This document shows, one piece after another, positions 17,201 to 26,333 of a stretch of DNA of 40,161 bases. The stretch covers positions 1 through 40,161 of the forward strand of contig JARYME010000020.1 in the NCBI GenBank assembly GCA_029907315.1, written 5' to 3'. The position numbers and the translations under genes are program-made. Source of the stretch: Armatimonadota bacterium. Lineage in GTDB: Bacteria > Armatimonadota > UBA5829. The notes below the pieces were generated by a model, which saw nothing but the letters and a program-made list of their open reading frames with translations, was not told where the DNA came from and searched no databases. Position 1 is the first letter of the stretch. Each line of letters opens with the position of its first letter.

Positions 17201-18411
17201 ATCTTCGAGAGAGCATAGCCGTTGCACTAGAGGGACTTGCTGCCAACAAAATGCGTTCGGCGCTTACTATGCTCGGTGTCATTATCGGTGTGGCAGCGGT
17301 GATAACGATGCTTGCCATAGCTCAAGGCGCGCGTGAGCGGATGATGGCTCAGATTCAGCAGATGGGGACCAATCTGCTCACTGTCTTTTCCGGGCAGACG
17401 CGGCGAGGTGCTGTGTTGGGCGGATTCGGCAGCCTGGAATCGCTCACGCTTGACGATGCTGAAGCGATCCTGAAAAAGTGTCCATCGGTGGCAAAGGTCG
17501 CACCGGAAACACGTGGCATGGCGCAAGTCAAATATCGAAACCGCAACACAAATTGCACCATCACGGGGGTTACTGAGGACTACGCAGAAGTTCGCAACTT
17601 CAAAATCGCGCAGGGCGTGTTCATAAAACGGAATGACGTTAAATCTGCTCGAAAAGTGGCTGTAATCGGACCAACTACTGCTCAGACTCTATTTGGGAGC
17701 GTCTCGCCAGTTGGCAAGGACATAAGTATTCGCGGGATGAGGTTCAGGGTCATCGGTATGACCGTGCCGAAAGGAGCGACAGGTTTTATGGACCCTGACG
17801 ACCAAATCTTCGTACCGATTACCACGGCGATGCGGCGATTGTTTGGCCTCCAATACGTGCGCAATATAAGTGTTCAAGCCAAGAGTATGGCTCTTATGAA
17901 CCAGGCATCCAACGAGGTTACTCAGTTGCTTCGAAAGCGCCACCGCATCCCGGAGGGCGGAGACGATGACTTCATAATACGCAACCAGGCGGAAATTATC
18001 GGCATGGCCAGCGAAACGTCCCGCGTGTTCACCTTGCTTTTGGCTAGCATAGCGAGCGTGTCGCTGTTGGTTGGCGGCATAGGTATTATGAACATTATGC
18101 TCGTGTCCGTTACCGAAAGAACCCGCGAGATCGGTATACGCATGGCGGTCGGGGCACGTCGTCGAGACATTCAGTGGCAGTTCTTGGTGGAGGCATTAGT
18201 ATTGTCACTAACCGGTGGCTTTGTTGGTATCGTATTGGGGATAATTCTTTCCCAAGTTTTGGGCCACGTGTCTCAGTGGAATCCCACTGTATCCCTGGGT
18301 TCCATTATCCTGTCGTTTGGTTTTGCTGCAGTGGTTGGTGCCTTCTTCGGATACTATCCGGCCAGAATGGCTTCCAGGCTCAGCCCTATTGATGCCTTAA
18401 GGTACGAGTAG
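17197..18411 (+). CDS. MacB-type FtsX-fold ABC transporter permease
   Basis: A 404-residue inner-membrane permease. It has the MacB core layout: one membrane helix near residues 18-42 ([20 protein letters not shown]), a large periplasmic MacB domain (about 45-275), then three helices near 280-305, 330-355 and 368-390. The family ends are intact: [20 protein letters not shown] and [14 protein letters not shown] between helices 2 and 3, and [16 protein letters not shown] at the C-terminus. The GTG at 17197 shares GTGA with the stop of the ATPase gene, so translation is probably coupled. It completes the tripartite pump with the adaptor and TolC-like protein. No clear terminator follows; the next gene converges on it. 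Confidence 0.95.
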   Translation: MNLRESIAVALEGLAANKMRSALTMLGVIIGVAAVITMLAIAQGARERMMAQIQQMGTNLLTVFSGQTRRGAVLGGFGSLESLTLDDAEAILKKCPSVAKVAPETRGMAQVKYRNRNTNCTITGVTEDYAEVRNFKIAQGVFIKRNDVKSARKVAVIGPTTAQTLFGSVSPVGKDISIRGMRFRVIGMTVPKGATGFMDPDDQIFVPITTAMRRLFGLQYVRNISVQAKSMALMNQASNEVTQLLRKRHRIPEGGDDDFIIRNQAEIIGMASETSRVFTLLLASIASVSLLVGGIGIMNIMLVSVTERTREIGIRMAVGARRRDIQWQFLVEALVLSLTGGFVGIVLGIILSQVLGHVSQWNPTVSLGSIILSFGFAAVVGAFFGYYPARMASRLSPIDALRYE

Positions 18412-18553
18412 TCTGCTGATGGTGCTGCGGTTGGCATAGCGGTTTGTTCCTAGTGTAGGATTCCAGGTCTGGAGCGGCCACTCTCTGAGTGATTCAGATT
18501 ATGGAGCAGGATCAGGCACAGACTGTTGCAACTGTTTCCTGCCTGGAGTGCCG

Positions 18554-21256
18554 TTAATCTTGGTAGGCCGGATGCAGCGTGACCGCAGAGGCTTCAATGT
18601 ACCGCTCGCCGTGTGTATGGGTCTTGATTATGCCACGCACGTCGACTCGTTCACCGACCTTTCTTCCGTGGTTCGGCAGATCAACCCGTATTCCACTTGT
18701 GCGATGTTCGGACTGGACATAGAAGAATCCATCGAACACCGCAGACACCACTGTGCGCGGCAAAACTATACCGGTTCCGTCGGGAAGCTGCTTGGCTTCG
18801 TGAATGTCGAAAGCGTGCTCCTTTGTACAGATGGCAACTAGGGGAAACGTGTCGTTGACGCAGTCTTCGATGTAATCGCGTTCGTAGAACCGCAATCCGG
18901 TGCCACCATGGCCCTGGCCGGTCAGTATGTCGATGTCTCCGTCGCGGTTCCAGTCTATTGCATCGGCTCCCGAAATCATCTGAACTGTGTAAGGCCTCAC
19001 GAGCACCACACCGTTTGTATCGTTAAACACCGGTTCCCCGACAACGTTTCCTACGTTGCGGTATAGCCTGATACTGTTCTCGAATTCTGCGGCGATAAAG
19101 TCCTTTTTACCGTCCCCGTCCCAATCGACAAACGAACCACAGTTCGGCCTGCTTGAATAGGTGATCACGTTGCCGTATCGGTCGGTAATCCACTTTGGGT
19201 AGTCAAGGACCGGCTGAGCGTCGGTGCCCACATTGCGATAGAACAGAAAACCTGACTCCCAAGACCTGTCCGCGCTTCGGGGCGGCCAGTTGTAGTTTTC
19301 AGAGTAGTTGCCTTGTCCGCAGATTGCGTGAATGACGTCTTTCTTCCCGTCGCCGTCCCAGTCACAAACCATAACGCTCGACCGTGCTGTTCCATCTATG
19401 GGTAGCTGAGCCGTATGACTTTGGTTCCACGCATAAAGCCTGACGCCGGGGGACAGCACAGGATTCGAATCCGAACCCACATTCAGATAAAGAAAGATCC
19501 AACCTCTTCCGTCTGCGACTAGCAAGTCCTTTCGCCCATCGTTGTTCCAGTCGCACACGTCCGTACGGGCGTAGCCGTCTCTAACCCGCCGCTCTTCTTC
19601 CCCGAGCACTTTGATGTATTCGTCACCGGCTTTCAAACGGACACCGTCCTCAAATAGCGGGAACAGTTGGTTTGTCGTGTTTCGATACAGCCACACAAAC
19701 CCGTCGGTATCGCTTGCGATCAAGTCTACACGTCCGTCGTTATCCCAATCGACTGCCCTCACACCGTTTTGCCTATTTGCATTGATCCTTTGGAACCCCT
19801 CTGTATACGGGCATCCGGACCAAGCATCCGCGATTTGAAACTTTGGGTGTGTGGGCGTCCCGACATTCTTGTACAGCCGGCCGTAAACTCTAGGGTCCCA
19901 GCCCCAGTGAGAACGCTCCCAGTATCGCCCCACTGCAAAATCAAGGAGGCCATCGCCGTCGAAGTCTGCAACCTTGATGCCGGGGCCCAAGTCCATGTAG
20001 CCACCTTCGTAAAAAGCGATAATTCGTCCCTCGGCGAGCAGTGGGCTCGTGCGCGTTCCTAAGTTTTCGAAGAGGTATATGCGGCCGTCCTCCATCCCGA
20101 CAAATAGATCCAAGTCTCCATCGGAGTCGATGTCTGCACAGTCCATCCTGGGTGACCACAATTGGATGGGGACCCCGTTTGCACACAAATATTGTCCATC
20201 CGCGAGTGCAATATTCGTGAGATTATTCGAATTCCCGATATTTTTGTAGAACGTTACAATACCGTCCTGTCCTGCCAGAATGTCCTTCCTTCCATCACCG
20301 TCCCAGTCAACTATGGTGACCGTAGTGGTTATGTAGTACCCTGATTGCGTAACAATGGGACCTCGGTCGATGAATGTAAGTGGACCGCCCTTCGGCGTCA
20401 CATTTTCATAGCGAACGACCTTTCCGGAATAGTTGTTGCTGGCAATGACGAAGTGTATGAACAAATCCTGGTCGCCGTCATTATCCCAGTCGTTCGCTTC
20501 GACCGACAACCAACTCCTGTTGTTGACATTCTCCTTTGGCAGTTCCCATAAAGCTCCTCCATTGGTCAAACGACCGCGTTCCACATACCTGTTTTGACCG
20601 ACGTTTTCCCAAACGTAAATGTAGGGTTCGGTGCCGCCTTTGAGCAGGTCGAGATCGCCGTCACCATCGATATCTGCAAACGTGTCATACCTATTGGCAG
20701 CAATTTCACGTCGTCCGTAATGCTGGCAGAACCAATCTCCGTCACCGACCAACCCCGGGTAGCGAGTCGGCCGACCTAAACCAGATTCGACTGTGTCGAA
20801 GTACACTGCATACGTGGTGTATGCACTGCTCGGCATGACGAAACTGAGAGTTATTGTGTCGATAGGGTAGTACTTGTCGACTCTGTGCGGCACCAAGAAC
20901 TTCTCGTAGCCCTGACGCGAGGGATCGAAAACCTTTGGCCAGCCCTCATTCGAATACGCTACGACCTCAATAGTTGAATCGTCGACTTTCCCAGGCGCGC
21001 CCATTGAGCGTAACATCCCCTGTAGATTCAGATCGACGCGTGTAGGCGAGTTGACTCTGCCGTCTCGAATCGGATCGACCTCCAGCAGCACGCGATAGTG
21101 CATCGGTGAAATCCACGGAAGTGAGGAGGCGCTTGGATCCGGCGTGCAAGCCGCGGGCTGGTTGACGGCGAGGGATGCGGCCCAGAGCAGGGTGTAGCCG
21201 ACTCGCAGAGTTTTCCTGCCTACTTTTAGCAAAAAGTTTTCGCTATTCGTCCTCAC
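18554..21256 (-). CDS. Secreted FG-GAP/VCBS-repeat protein with C-terminal OB-like domain
   Basis: A 900-residue exported protein. The GTG at 21256 overlaps the stop of the upstream gene as GTGA, and GAGGTAG lies before it, so translation is coupled; the frame is open further upstream but those residues belong to the neighbour. Residues 13-37 are a signal peptide ending near a Cys (AVNQPAAC), a possible lipidation site. I count ten calcium-binding FG-GAP motifs (DxDxDGxxD type, such as DIDGDGDLDLL and DWDGDGRKDIL) between about residues 190 and 780, enough for a seven-or-more-bladed beta propeller. The last 95 residues (FYVQSEHRTSGIRVDLP, then VGERVDVRG) look like an OB-fold domain. It is probably a cell-surface binding or adhesive protein. 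Confidence 0.92.
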   Translation of the reverse strand: MRTNSENFLLKVGRKTLRVGYTLLWAASLAVNQPAACTPDPSASSLPWISPMHYRVLLEVDPIRDGRVNSPTRVDLNLQGMLRSMGAPGKVDDSTIEVVAYSNEGWPKVFDPSRQGYEKFLVPHRVDKYYPIDTITLSFVMPSSAYTTYAVYFDTVESGLGRPTRYPGLVGDGDWFCQHYGRREIAANRYDTFADIDGDGDLDLLKGGTEPYIYVWENVGQNRYVERGRLTNGGALWELPKENVNNRSWLSVEANDWDNDGDQDLFIHFVIASNNYSGKVVRYENVTPKGGPLTFIDRGPIVTQSGYYITTTVTIVDWDGDGRKDILAGQDGIVTFYKNIGNSNNLTNIALADGQYLCANGVPIQLWSPRMDCADIDSDGDLDLFVGMEDGRIYLFENLGTRTSPLLAEGRIIAFYEGGYMDLGPGIKVADFDGDGLLDFAVGRYWERSHWGWDPRVYGRLYKNVGTPTHPKFQIADAWSGCPYTEGFQRINANRQNGVRAVDWDNDGRVDLIASDTDGFVWLYRNTTNQLFPLFEDGVRLKAGDEYIKVLGEEERRVRDGYARTDVCDWNNDGRKDLLVADGRGWIFLYLNVGSDSNPVLSPGVRLYAWNQSHTAQLPIDGTARSSVMVCDWDGDGKKDVIHAICGQGNYSENYNWPPRSADRSWESGFLFYRNVGTDAQPVLDYPKWITDRYGNVITYSSRPNCGSFVDWDGDGKKDFIAAEFENSIRLYRNVGNVVGEPVFNDTNGVVLVRPYTVQMISGADAIDWNRDGDIDILTGQGHGGTGLRFYERDYIEDCVNDTFPLVAICTKEHAFDIHEAKQLPDGTGIVLPRTVVSAVFDGFFYVQSEHRTSGIRVDLPNHGRKVGERVDVRGIIKTHTHGERYIEASAVTLHPAYQD

Positions 21257-22962
21257 GGGTTGACTACCTCTGTGTAAATGTAGAACCTCCGTTGCTCGAC
21301 AGATCCGTAGCGCATCTGTTGAGATGCTGTAAGCTGCTTGGCAAAGAAAACCCTGCAGGTGCCATCCTCGTTTACGATAACGCTGTCGACGTGCACCTGC
21401 GCAGTTGGATCGTATGCATTCCAATTAAGATCGCTCCCGGCAGGAGGATATGGGTGCAGCTCGACTTCACCCGGTTGTTTTGTCCACACCGTGCAGTCCG
21501 CACTAGTTGCTCTGAGAACGTGGTAGAACGGAGGAGAGGCGGACTGTCCCTGATACCACAGCTCGTAACCGCCTTTTCTGCGGATAACGACGGGGTTTCT
21601 GGCGCCCAGTTCGTCGAGAGAACCTGCTGGCCCCGTGTCTATGGCGACACCTTGCTTCTGCCAATGAATTCCGTCGGAACTCGAAGCACACAGTATCCGC
21701 CAGGTTTGTCCGTCGTAGCCTTCGTACCACATCCGATAGGTGTCCCCGATTTTGATTACAAAAGGCTGTGCTGCGCCTTTGCAGTCCGGTGAGTTCGGTT
21801 GCCCTACTCCTAGGACTGAACCCGCTCCTGCTTCACCGGGTACCTTCGTCCATTTGATTCCGTCGATGGACACTGCGTGACCTATCCTAAAGTTTATTTT
21901 GTTGCTTTTTCCGGTTGGTAGGTACTCCACATCTGAGTTCCAGCCCGTATACCACATTCTGTACGAGTTTGCGTCGCGAATAACGCAAGCTCCGAAAGCC
22001 CAGACAGAATCGAACACTTGTGACAGCTCTTCCGGGTTTAGAACAGCGCCTTCCGGAAATTGCGTGGAGTAGAGGACAGGTTCGTAGTCGTCTTGGCGAC
22101 GTGTCCAGTTGACGCCGTCGGTGGATTCAGCAATTCCTATTTGCCACAGGTCCCAAACGCTCTCGTTGCTTTGAGCTGCAGCTGAGCCAGTGTAGAACAT
22201 CCGGTACCGCCCAAGGGGTTCGTCGTAGATGACGAATGGGTAGAGTACGTTGTAGGCTTCCCAGCATGTCCATGGAACCATCGGCGAAAGCACGAGTGAG
22301 GCGGTGTAGGTTTGTACGGCCTCACCGTGCATATTGTCTATGTAAGTGTTGCTCCTTGTGAATAGTGTTCCCTGATTCCACTGGCCAACTGCGATAGTGT
22401 TGATCGATGTACCGGTTTTGTACAACCGCCCCTGAACTATGTGTGCTCCATCGACCCATACGTCCAGCATCGCTGACAAGAGGTCTATACCAATTCGAAT
22501 GTGATACCATCGCAGATTTGCCGTGTTATCAACGATTACATACTGAGTGGCCGGGTATAGAAGAATCTTGAACTGTCTGTGGGCAAAATAGAATCGTGTC
22601 AGCTCTTCGCCTTTTTCATTGAAAAACTTCACATAGCCAAGATTGGTACCCACGGGGGCCGAGCCATTTGTATCGGCTGCTGCGTCAAACTCCACAATGT
22701 GGGTGCCGCTTCCTGAATTGACGGGCAGCACGGCGTCTCCTGTGCCCCAGCTGAGATAATCTCCTTGTGCTGCTTTGCCAGATTTTGCAAAGGTGCTCTG
22801 AACTCGAACTGGCCCAGGAACGCCCGTCCAATCGCCTTGTCCAACCAGGTTTCCTTCGATGTACGCGTCAAAGTTCTCAGACAGCCAAACACTTGCTCTG
22901 GCTGGGTGCAGCAGCAAGCTGAAGAATGCACAGAGAGCGCAAGCCGCCGACCAACGACTCAT
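21253..22962 (-). CDS. Secreted beta-propeller glycosidase-like protein with LamG-like N-terminal domain
   Basis: A 569-residue exported protein. Residues 1-23 are a signal peptide (ACALCAFFSLLLHPARA). Residues about 27-225 are a beta-sandwich of the concanavalin/LamG kind (ENFDAYIEGNL, WYHIRIGIDLL, IDNMHGEA). Residues about 230-560 carry repeated blades with YRMFYTGS, YRMWYTGW, YRMWYEGY and YELWYQGQ, the pattern of five-bladed propeller glycosidases (GH32/43/62/68/130 group) and related uncharacterised proteins. Catalytic acids cannot be assigned safely, so hydrolysis is not certain. Its stop overlaps the start of the FG-GAP gene; both are probably made from one message and may act on the same extracellular glycan. 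Confidence 0.85.
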   Translation of the reverse strand: MSRWSAACALCAFFSLLLHPARASVWLSENFDAYIEGNLVGQGDWTGVPGPVRVQSTFAKSGKAAQGDYLSWGTGDAVLPVNSGSGTHIVEFDAAADTNGSAPVGTNLGYVKFFNEKGEELTRFYFAHRQFKILLYPATQYVIVDNTANLRWYHIRIGIDLLSAMLDVWVDGAHIVQGRLYKTGTSINTIAVGQWNQGTLFTRSNTYIDNMHGEAVQTYTASLVLSPMVPWTCWEAYNVLYPFVIYDEPLGRYRMFYTGSAAAQSNESVWDLWQIGIAESTDGVNWTRRQDDYEPVLYSTQFPEGAVLNPEELSQVFDSVWAFGACVIRDANSYRMWYTGWNSDVEYLPTGKSNKINFRIGHAVSIDGIKWTKVPGEAGAGSVLGVGQPNSPDCKGAAQPFVIKIGDTYRMWYEGYDGQTWRILCASSSDGIHWQKQGVAIDTGPAGSLDELGARNPVVIRRKGGYELWYQGQSASPPFYHVLRATSADCTVWTKQPGEVELHPYPPAGSDLNWNAYDPTAQVHVDSVIVNEDGTCRVFFAKQLTASQQMRYGSVEQRRFYIYTEVVNP

Positions 22963-23063
22963 ATGGGTGCTGTGCCTCCAACAGGAAAGTATGGCACAAA
23001 TGATTATACCATTGCCAGGCTACCACACAACAGCGGAGCCGGCAACTGGTAATTATTGCAGGT

Positions 23064-24842
23064 TTAACCGCCGATCAGCTGCTTGCGTACCCGAGCGTGG
23101 AAACTATCGAGGGTTTCACCTTCACTGATGTGAGTCATGCCGTATTTCTTACACTTCTCGACGAATGCATCGAGTTTGGCTGCGAGTTCATTCTCTCGCC
23201 CCTTGAACTCGTTTCGCAAAATCGGCTGCATCAGCTTGACATACTCGATCGACAGGCGCGCTTGCTGTACTCTGCTCAGGATCTCCGGGGAATCAGCGAC
23301 TGCTTCGGCTTTGTCGAACAGCGAGTCCGCCTCGGTGAGGATGTCCGGCGTCAAAAATGCATCAGTCGGCGCAGCCCATATCTTGACGTGGATGTTTTCC
23401 TTGGACACCTTGTCAAGAATTAGTTGAACATACTGCCATATATACTTTCCCGATGATCCGTAGTAGTCGTCGCAGAAACTTTTCATTACCGCGTCGGCAT
23501 CGATATCTGGATTCCAGGAGAGTTTGGAGAGCAAGTAAGCCCTCAGACAAGCTAATTCACCACCGCCACCTTTGGGGTAGCTGCCTTCCCAGAAAACGCC
23601 TTTGACGCCCATCTTCTTGTAGAGTCGCGCAGACGCTGCCAGCTGTCGGAAGTCCGGGAATGGGTTCAGATAGTGCGCGAAACTGGTGTTGTAGTGCCAT
23701 ATGTATAGCTGGTCCGTAATACTTGCCCAGCCTCGCAGGTTCTCGAGGAAGGCTTTGTTTTCGGGAGCGTCGCAGGATTCGTACGGATGTGCTTCACAGC
23801 AGAAGATTGGGCACAGTCTGACTCGCACGTTGTGCCTGGGTTTGGTGATCTTGGGCGGTTTCTCCGTCCACTGGTATGCAAGCGTATCTATCAGCTTGTC
23901 CGGATAGTGTTTTTCCACTTCCTCAGCGATGGCGTTACAGAACCGCAGCACAAGTCCGGCGGGACTTCCTTCCTCTTCTTCGATTGCTTTGCATCGTTCG
24001 CACTGGCAATTGTTGTACCAATCGTTTTGAGACACGGAGTAGAGCTTTGCTTCCGGGTGTTCTCGGATCCAGTTAAGGACCGTCTCAGTTGCTATTCTCA
24101 AAACATCAGGATTAGATAAGCAGAGCTGAGTTTGCTCACGGATCCGTTTCCCGTTAACCATCGAGAAGTATTCCGGGTGTGTATCCCAGTACTTCTCCAC
24201 CGGAACCAAGCTTGCGAAAGTATGGACAAACGGGTAGTAGGCAATTCCGCCGCCTCGCGAGGCATCCAGACCAGCGTTTGCGCTGTTCAGCTTCTGTTTG
24301 GCGGCGTACTCTTTATTCATTGCTTCGCGGATAAAAACATCGCGGTATTCGAATGCCGGCTTCTGGGCTATGTTCAAATCCGGCACGGTAATATTCGAGG
24401 TGCGAGGTACCTTTTCCACGGTCTGACTCAACCATCGGCATCCCAAAACATCTTCCAGGAATGTGTATACGCCGTACATCGTCCCGCGCAATCGACCGCC
24501 GGCTATGACAAGCCGACTTCCGACCGTGCGTATAACGAATGCCTCGTCTTGCAAGTACTCGTCTGGGATGCTGATTGCGAGCGATCGAGTGGCTTCTGAC
24601 TCGCCGAGCAAAATAGCTTTTTCTGGTGGATTGGGGGAGTCGGGTGCGTAAGGAATAACTGCACCTGAGATCTGCTGAATGTAGCGCTTCAGTTCGGCAG
24701 CTGCAAAATGTTCGGAGGGGCTTGCATTTCGCGAGAGCACGACTGAGTAATCAGTCTTGCCATTTTGAACCAGTTGGATACTCGCCCAGGGACCTTCAGC
24801 CGAAAGTACGGTGACAAGCGATACGGCTAAGATAGTTTTCAT
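23064..24842 (-). CDS. Secreted DUF4838 protein (glycoside hydrolase-like)
   Basis: A 592-residue exported protein. I use ATG 24842 since GGAGGCG lies about 8 bases upstream and a signal peptide starts at once (KTILAVSLVTVLSA). An N-terminal alpha/beta domain (AAAELKRYIQQISGA; GTMYGVYTFLEDVLGCRWL) resembles the non-catalytic first domain of GH20 and GH67-type enzymes. The DUF4838 barrel follows, with SVSQNDWYNNCQCERCKAIE near residue 270, rich in Cys, and LYIWHYNTSFAHYL further on. These proteins are common in saccharide-degrading Planctomycetota, Bacteroidota and Armatimonadota, but no activity is generally assigned. tRNA-Arg lies 49 bases upstream on the same strand, possibly sharing its promoter. 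Confidence 0.9.
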   Translation of the reverse strand: MKTILAVSLVTVLSAEGPWASIQLVQNGKTDYSVVLSRNASPSEHFAAAELKRYIQQISGAVIPYAPDSPNPPEKAILLGESEATRSLAISIPDEYLQDEAFVIRTVGSRLVIAGGRLRGTMYGVYTFLEDVLGCRWLSQTVEKVPRTSNITVPDLNIAQKPAFEYRDVFIREAMNKEYAAKQKLNSANAGLDASRGGGIAYYPFVHTFASLVPVEKYWDTHPEYFSMVNGKRIREQTQLCLSNPDVLRIATETVLNWIREHPEAKLYSVSQNDWYNNCQCERCKAIEEEEGSPAGLVLRFCNAIAEEVEKHYPDKLIDTLAYQWTEKPPKITKPRHNVRVRLCPIFCCEAHPYESCDAPENKAFLENLRGWASITDQLYIWHYNTSFAHYLNPFPDFRQLAASARLYKKMGVKGVFWEGSYPKGGGGELACLRAYLLSKLSWNPDIDADAVMKSFCDDYYGSSGKYIWQYVQLILDKVSKENIHVKIWAAPTDAFLTPDILTEADSLFDKAEAVADSPEILSRVQQARLSIEYVKLMQPILRNEFKGRENELAAKLDAFVEKCKKYGMTHISEGETLDSFHARVRKQLIGG

Positions 24843-24890
24843 TTGTGACGCCTCCGGAAAATTGCGGATCAAGCGACCCGTACAAAAATA

Positions 24891-24966
24891 TGGCGCACCC
24901 GGCGCGATTCGAACGCGCGGCCTTCTGCTCCGGAGGCAGACGCTCTATCCCCTGAGCTACGGGTGC
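24891..24966 (-). tRNA. tRNA-Arg (anticodon CCG)
   Basis: The minus strand folds as a complete 76-base tRNA with encoded CCA. The acceptor stem is GCACCCG / CGGGTGC with discriminator G. The D arm is GCTCAGGGGATAGAGC, the anticodon arm is TCTGC-CTCCGGA-GCAGA with anticodon CCG (reads CGG), and the T arm contains GTTCGAATC. A consensus promoter lies just upstream (24977-25004). No terminator separates it from the DUF4838 gene downstream, apart from a short TATTTTTG after the CCA. Confidence 0.97.
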
Positions 24967-24976
24967 ACACACTGCG

Positions 24977-25004
24977 ATTATACCACTCAGCATACCCTTG
25001 TCAA
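24977..25004 (-). promoter_or_regulatory. Consensus promoter of tRNA-Arg
   Basis: On the minus strand a perfect TTGACA (24999-25004) and a perfect TATAAT (24977-24982) are 16 bases apart. Transcription would start near 24970, four bases before the mature tRNA. Confidence 0.85.
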
Positions 25005-25277
25005 GTGCTGCTGACACGGTGCCATGTAGCGTATTGGTGTAAAGTGAAAAGTTGCAACGTATGGACTGGGGCGTTTTCTGCTAGCGTACGGAGCTATAAC
25101 AGAGAACTTCACGCTGAGAAGAACGCTTCAAACAAGCCGAACAAGAGGTTTGCGGAGAATTAACAAAACCGAGCAAACTGTGCAGTCGGGGGTTGAATGG
25201 TTGGAATCTGAAGCTCTAGTGAGTTTGAGATGGCAGATCGGGTTAACCTGAGCGCTATGAGTTACGTGTATTGCCAG
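25005..25277. other. Intergenic region between the tRNA promoter and the APH-like gene
   Basis: This stretch of 273 bases has no open frame with a ribosome-binding site, no strong hairpin and no recognisable RNA. It must contain whatever ends the minus-strand APH-like transcript, but I see no classical terminator. Confidence 0.5.
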
Positions 25278-26249
25278 TTAGGGGATTTCCGCTAGCTGTG
25301 CAAGAAGACGCATAGTTTGTATCTTGTAACGATGTGCCGACTGAGGATCTCTGTGTCGATAGTGCCTTATAACGATGTATTTCTGCACCTCATATGCCAA
25401 ATAGAATGCTCGTCTGATCAAGGCCTCCATCGACGTGTCTCGTTTTTGTCCATAGCCCTCCCAAAACGCAGGTTCTGAAATACCGCAGTAGTCTAGAACT
25501 GCGAACTCGATTTCCTTATCGCCCCAAAGCGCGCGGTCGAAGTCAAGAATCCCCGTGACCTTGTCGCCGTCAGCAACCAGAATGTTTTGCGCCCAGATAT
25601 CCATGTGCAGCAGACGTGATGTCACTGGCCGCTCGAAAACACTGCTGTACCGCTCAAGCAGACGTCGCATATGCCGTTCCTCGTCGGCATCGTAGTATCC
25701 CGCTTCCACCACGTCGTCGACAAGCTTGTTCCACATCACACGGAATGCGCTGACCCAATCGTTTTGGGGTTCCATGCAATGGTGTGCGCCCAGATATCCG
25801 TACTTGTCGGAAGTTATGCTGTGAATCTCGCGCAAATACGAGCCAACTTGATGAAGGATTCGATCCAGTTGCGGCCGGTTCACTCGGCACTGTGTTAAGG
25901 GTACTCCGGGAAGCTTCTCCATTATCAGGTAATCCCTGTCTATGTACTCGCGGGTGGCGTCGAACACAAATATCTCGGGAACGGGCACCGATGTTCGCCG
26001 CCTCACTATTTCGTGGATTTGAGGCTCCTGTGCCATCATCCCGCGTTCGTAAAAAACAAAACCTGCATCATCTGGTGGCGCGATTCTGAGCACGAGTGGG
26101 CGTTCGGCACCTTCGACAAAGTAGGTGGTGTTGAAATGCCCCGTAGGCACGCGCTCGAACCGAAGCTGTTCTGGGTGGGCACGAATGTGACGGGTTATAA
26201 GTTGCACGAGAATCTGGCGGTCGAAGTGGTTGTTCACAGTCATATTCAT
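25278..26249 (-). CDS. Aminoglycoside phosphotransferase-family (APH/choline kinase fold) kinase
   Basis: A 323-residue protein of the APH family, small-molecule kinases with the eukaryotic protein-kinase fold. The catalytic loop LLHMDIWAQNILV gives His215, Asp217 and Asn222 (HxDxxxxN). The metal-binding GILDFDRALWGD gives Asp236, in place of the protein-kinase DFG. The N-lobe has GHFNTTYFVEG as a nucleotide loop and LVLRIA with a basic residue in place of the usual Lys. Many APH-family genes have nothing to do with antibiotics, so resistance should not be assumed. The frame is closed by TAA six bases before ATG 26249, so this start is firm, yet it has no ribosome-binding site at normal distance. 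It is divergent from the DUF362 gene. Confidence 0.88.
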   Translation of the reverse strand: MNMTVNNHFDRQILVQLITRHIRAHPEQLRFERVPTGHFNTTYFVEGAERPLVLRIAPPDDAGFVFYERGMMAQEPQIHEIVRRRTSVPVPEIFVFDATREYIDRDYLIMEKLPGVPLTQCRVNRPQLDRILHQVGSYLREIHSITSDKYGYLGAHHCMEPQNDWVSAFRVMWNKLVDDVVEAGYYDADEERHMRRLLERYSSVFERPVTSRLLHMDIWAQNILVADGDKVTGILDFDRALWGDKEIEFAVLDYCGISEPAFWEGYGQKRDTSMEALIRRAFYLAYEVQKYIVIRHYRHRDPQSAHRYKIQTMRLLAQLAEIP

Positions 26250-26297
26250 TCGTTAAGCAGTGCTCGTTTCCTTGTCCTCCCTTACTGCGGACTGAGG

Positions 26298-26325
26298 TTG
26301 AAGCAGATGGGCTGCGTGGTATATC
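26298..26325 (+). promoter_or_regulatory. Predicted promoter giving a near-leaderless DUF362 transcript
   Basis: TTGAAG (26298-26303) and TATATC (26320-26325) are 16 bases apart. The expected start of transcription, 26332-26334, coincides with the ATG at 26334, which lacks a ribosome-binding site. Confidence 0.4.
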
Positions 26326-26333
26326 CTGTCCTT

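Noticed and set aside
18412-18553. Search for a terminator between the convergent FtsX permease and FG-GAP genes
   Set aside because: Only small stems such as CACTC-TCT-GAGTG without a U run are present; not enough to call.
25278-26249. Calling the APH-like kinase an antibiotic-resistance gene
   Set aside because: The family is broad; only fold-level motifs are seen and there is no mobile or resistance context.
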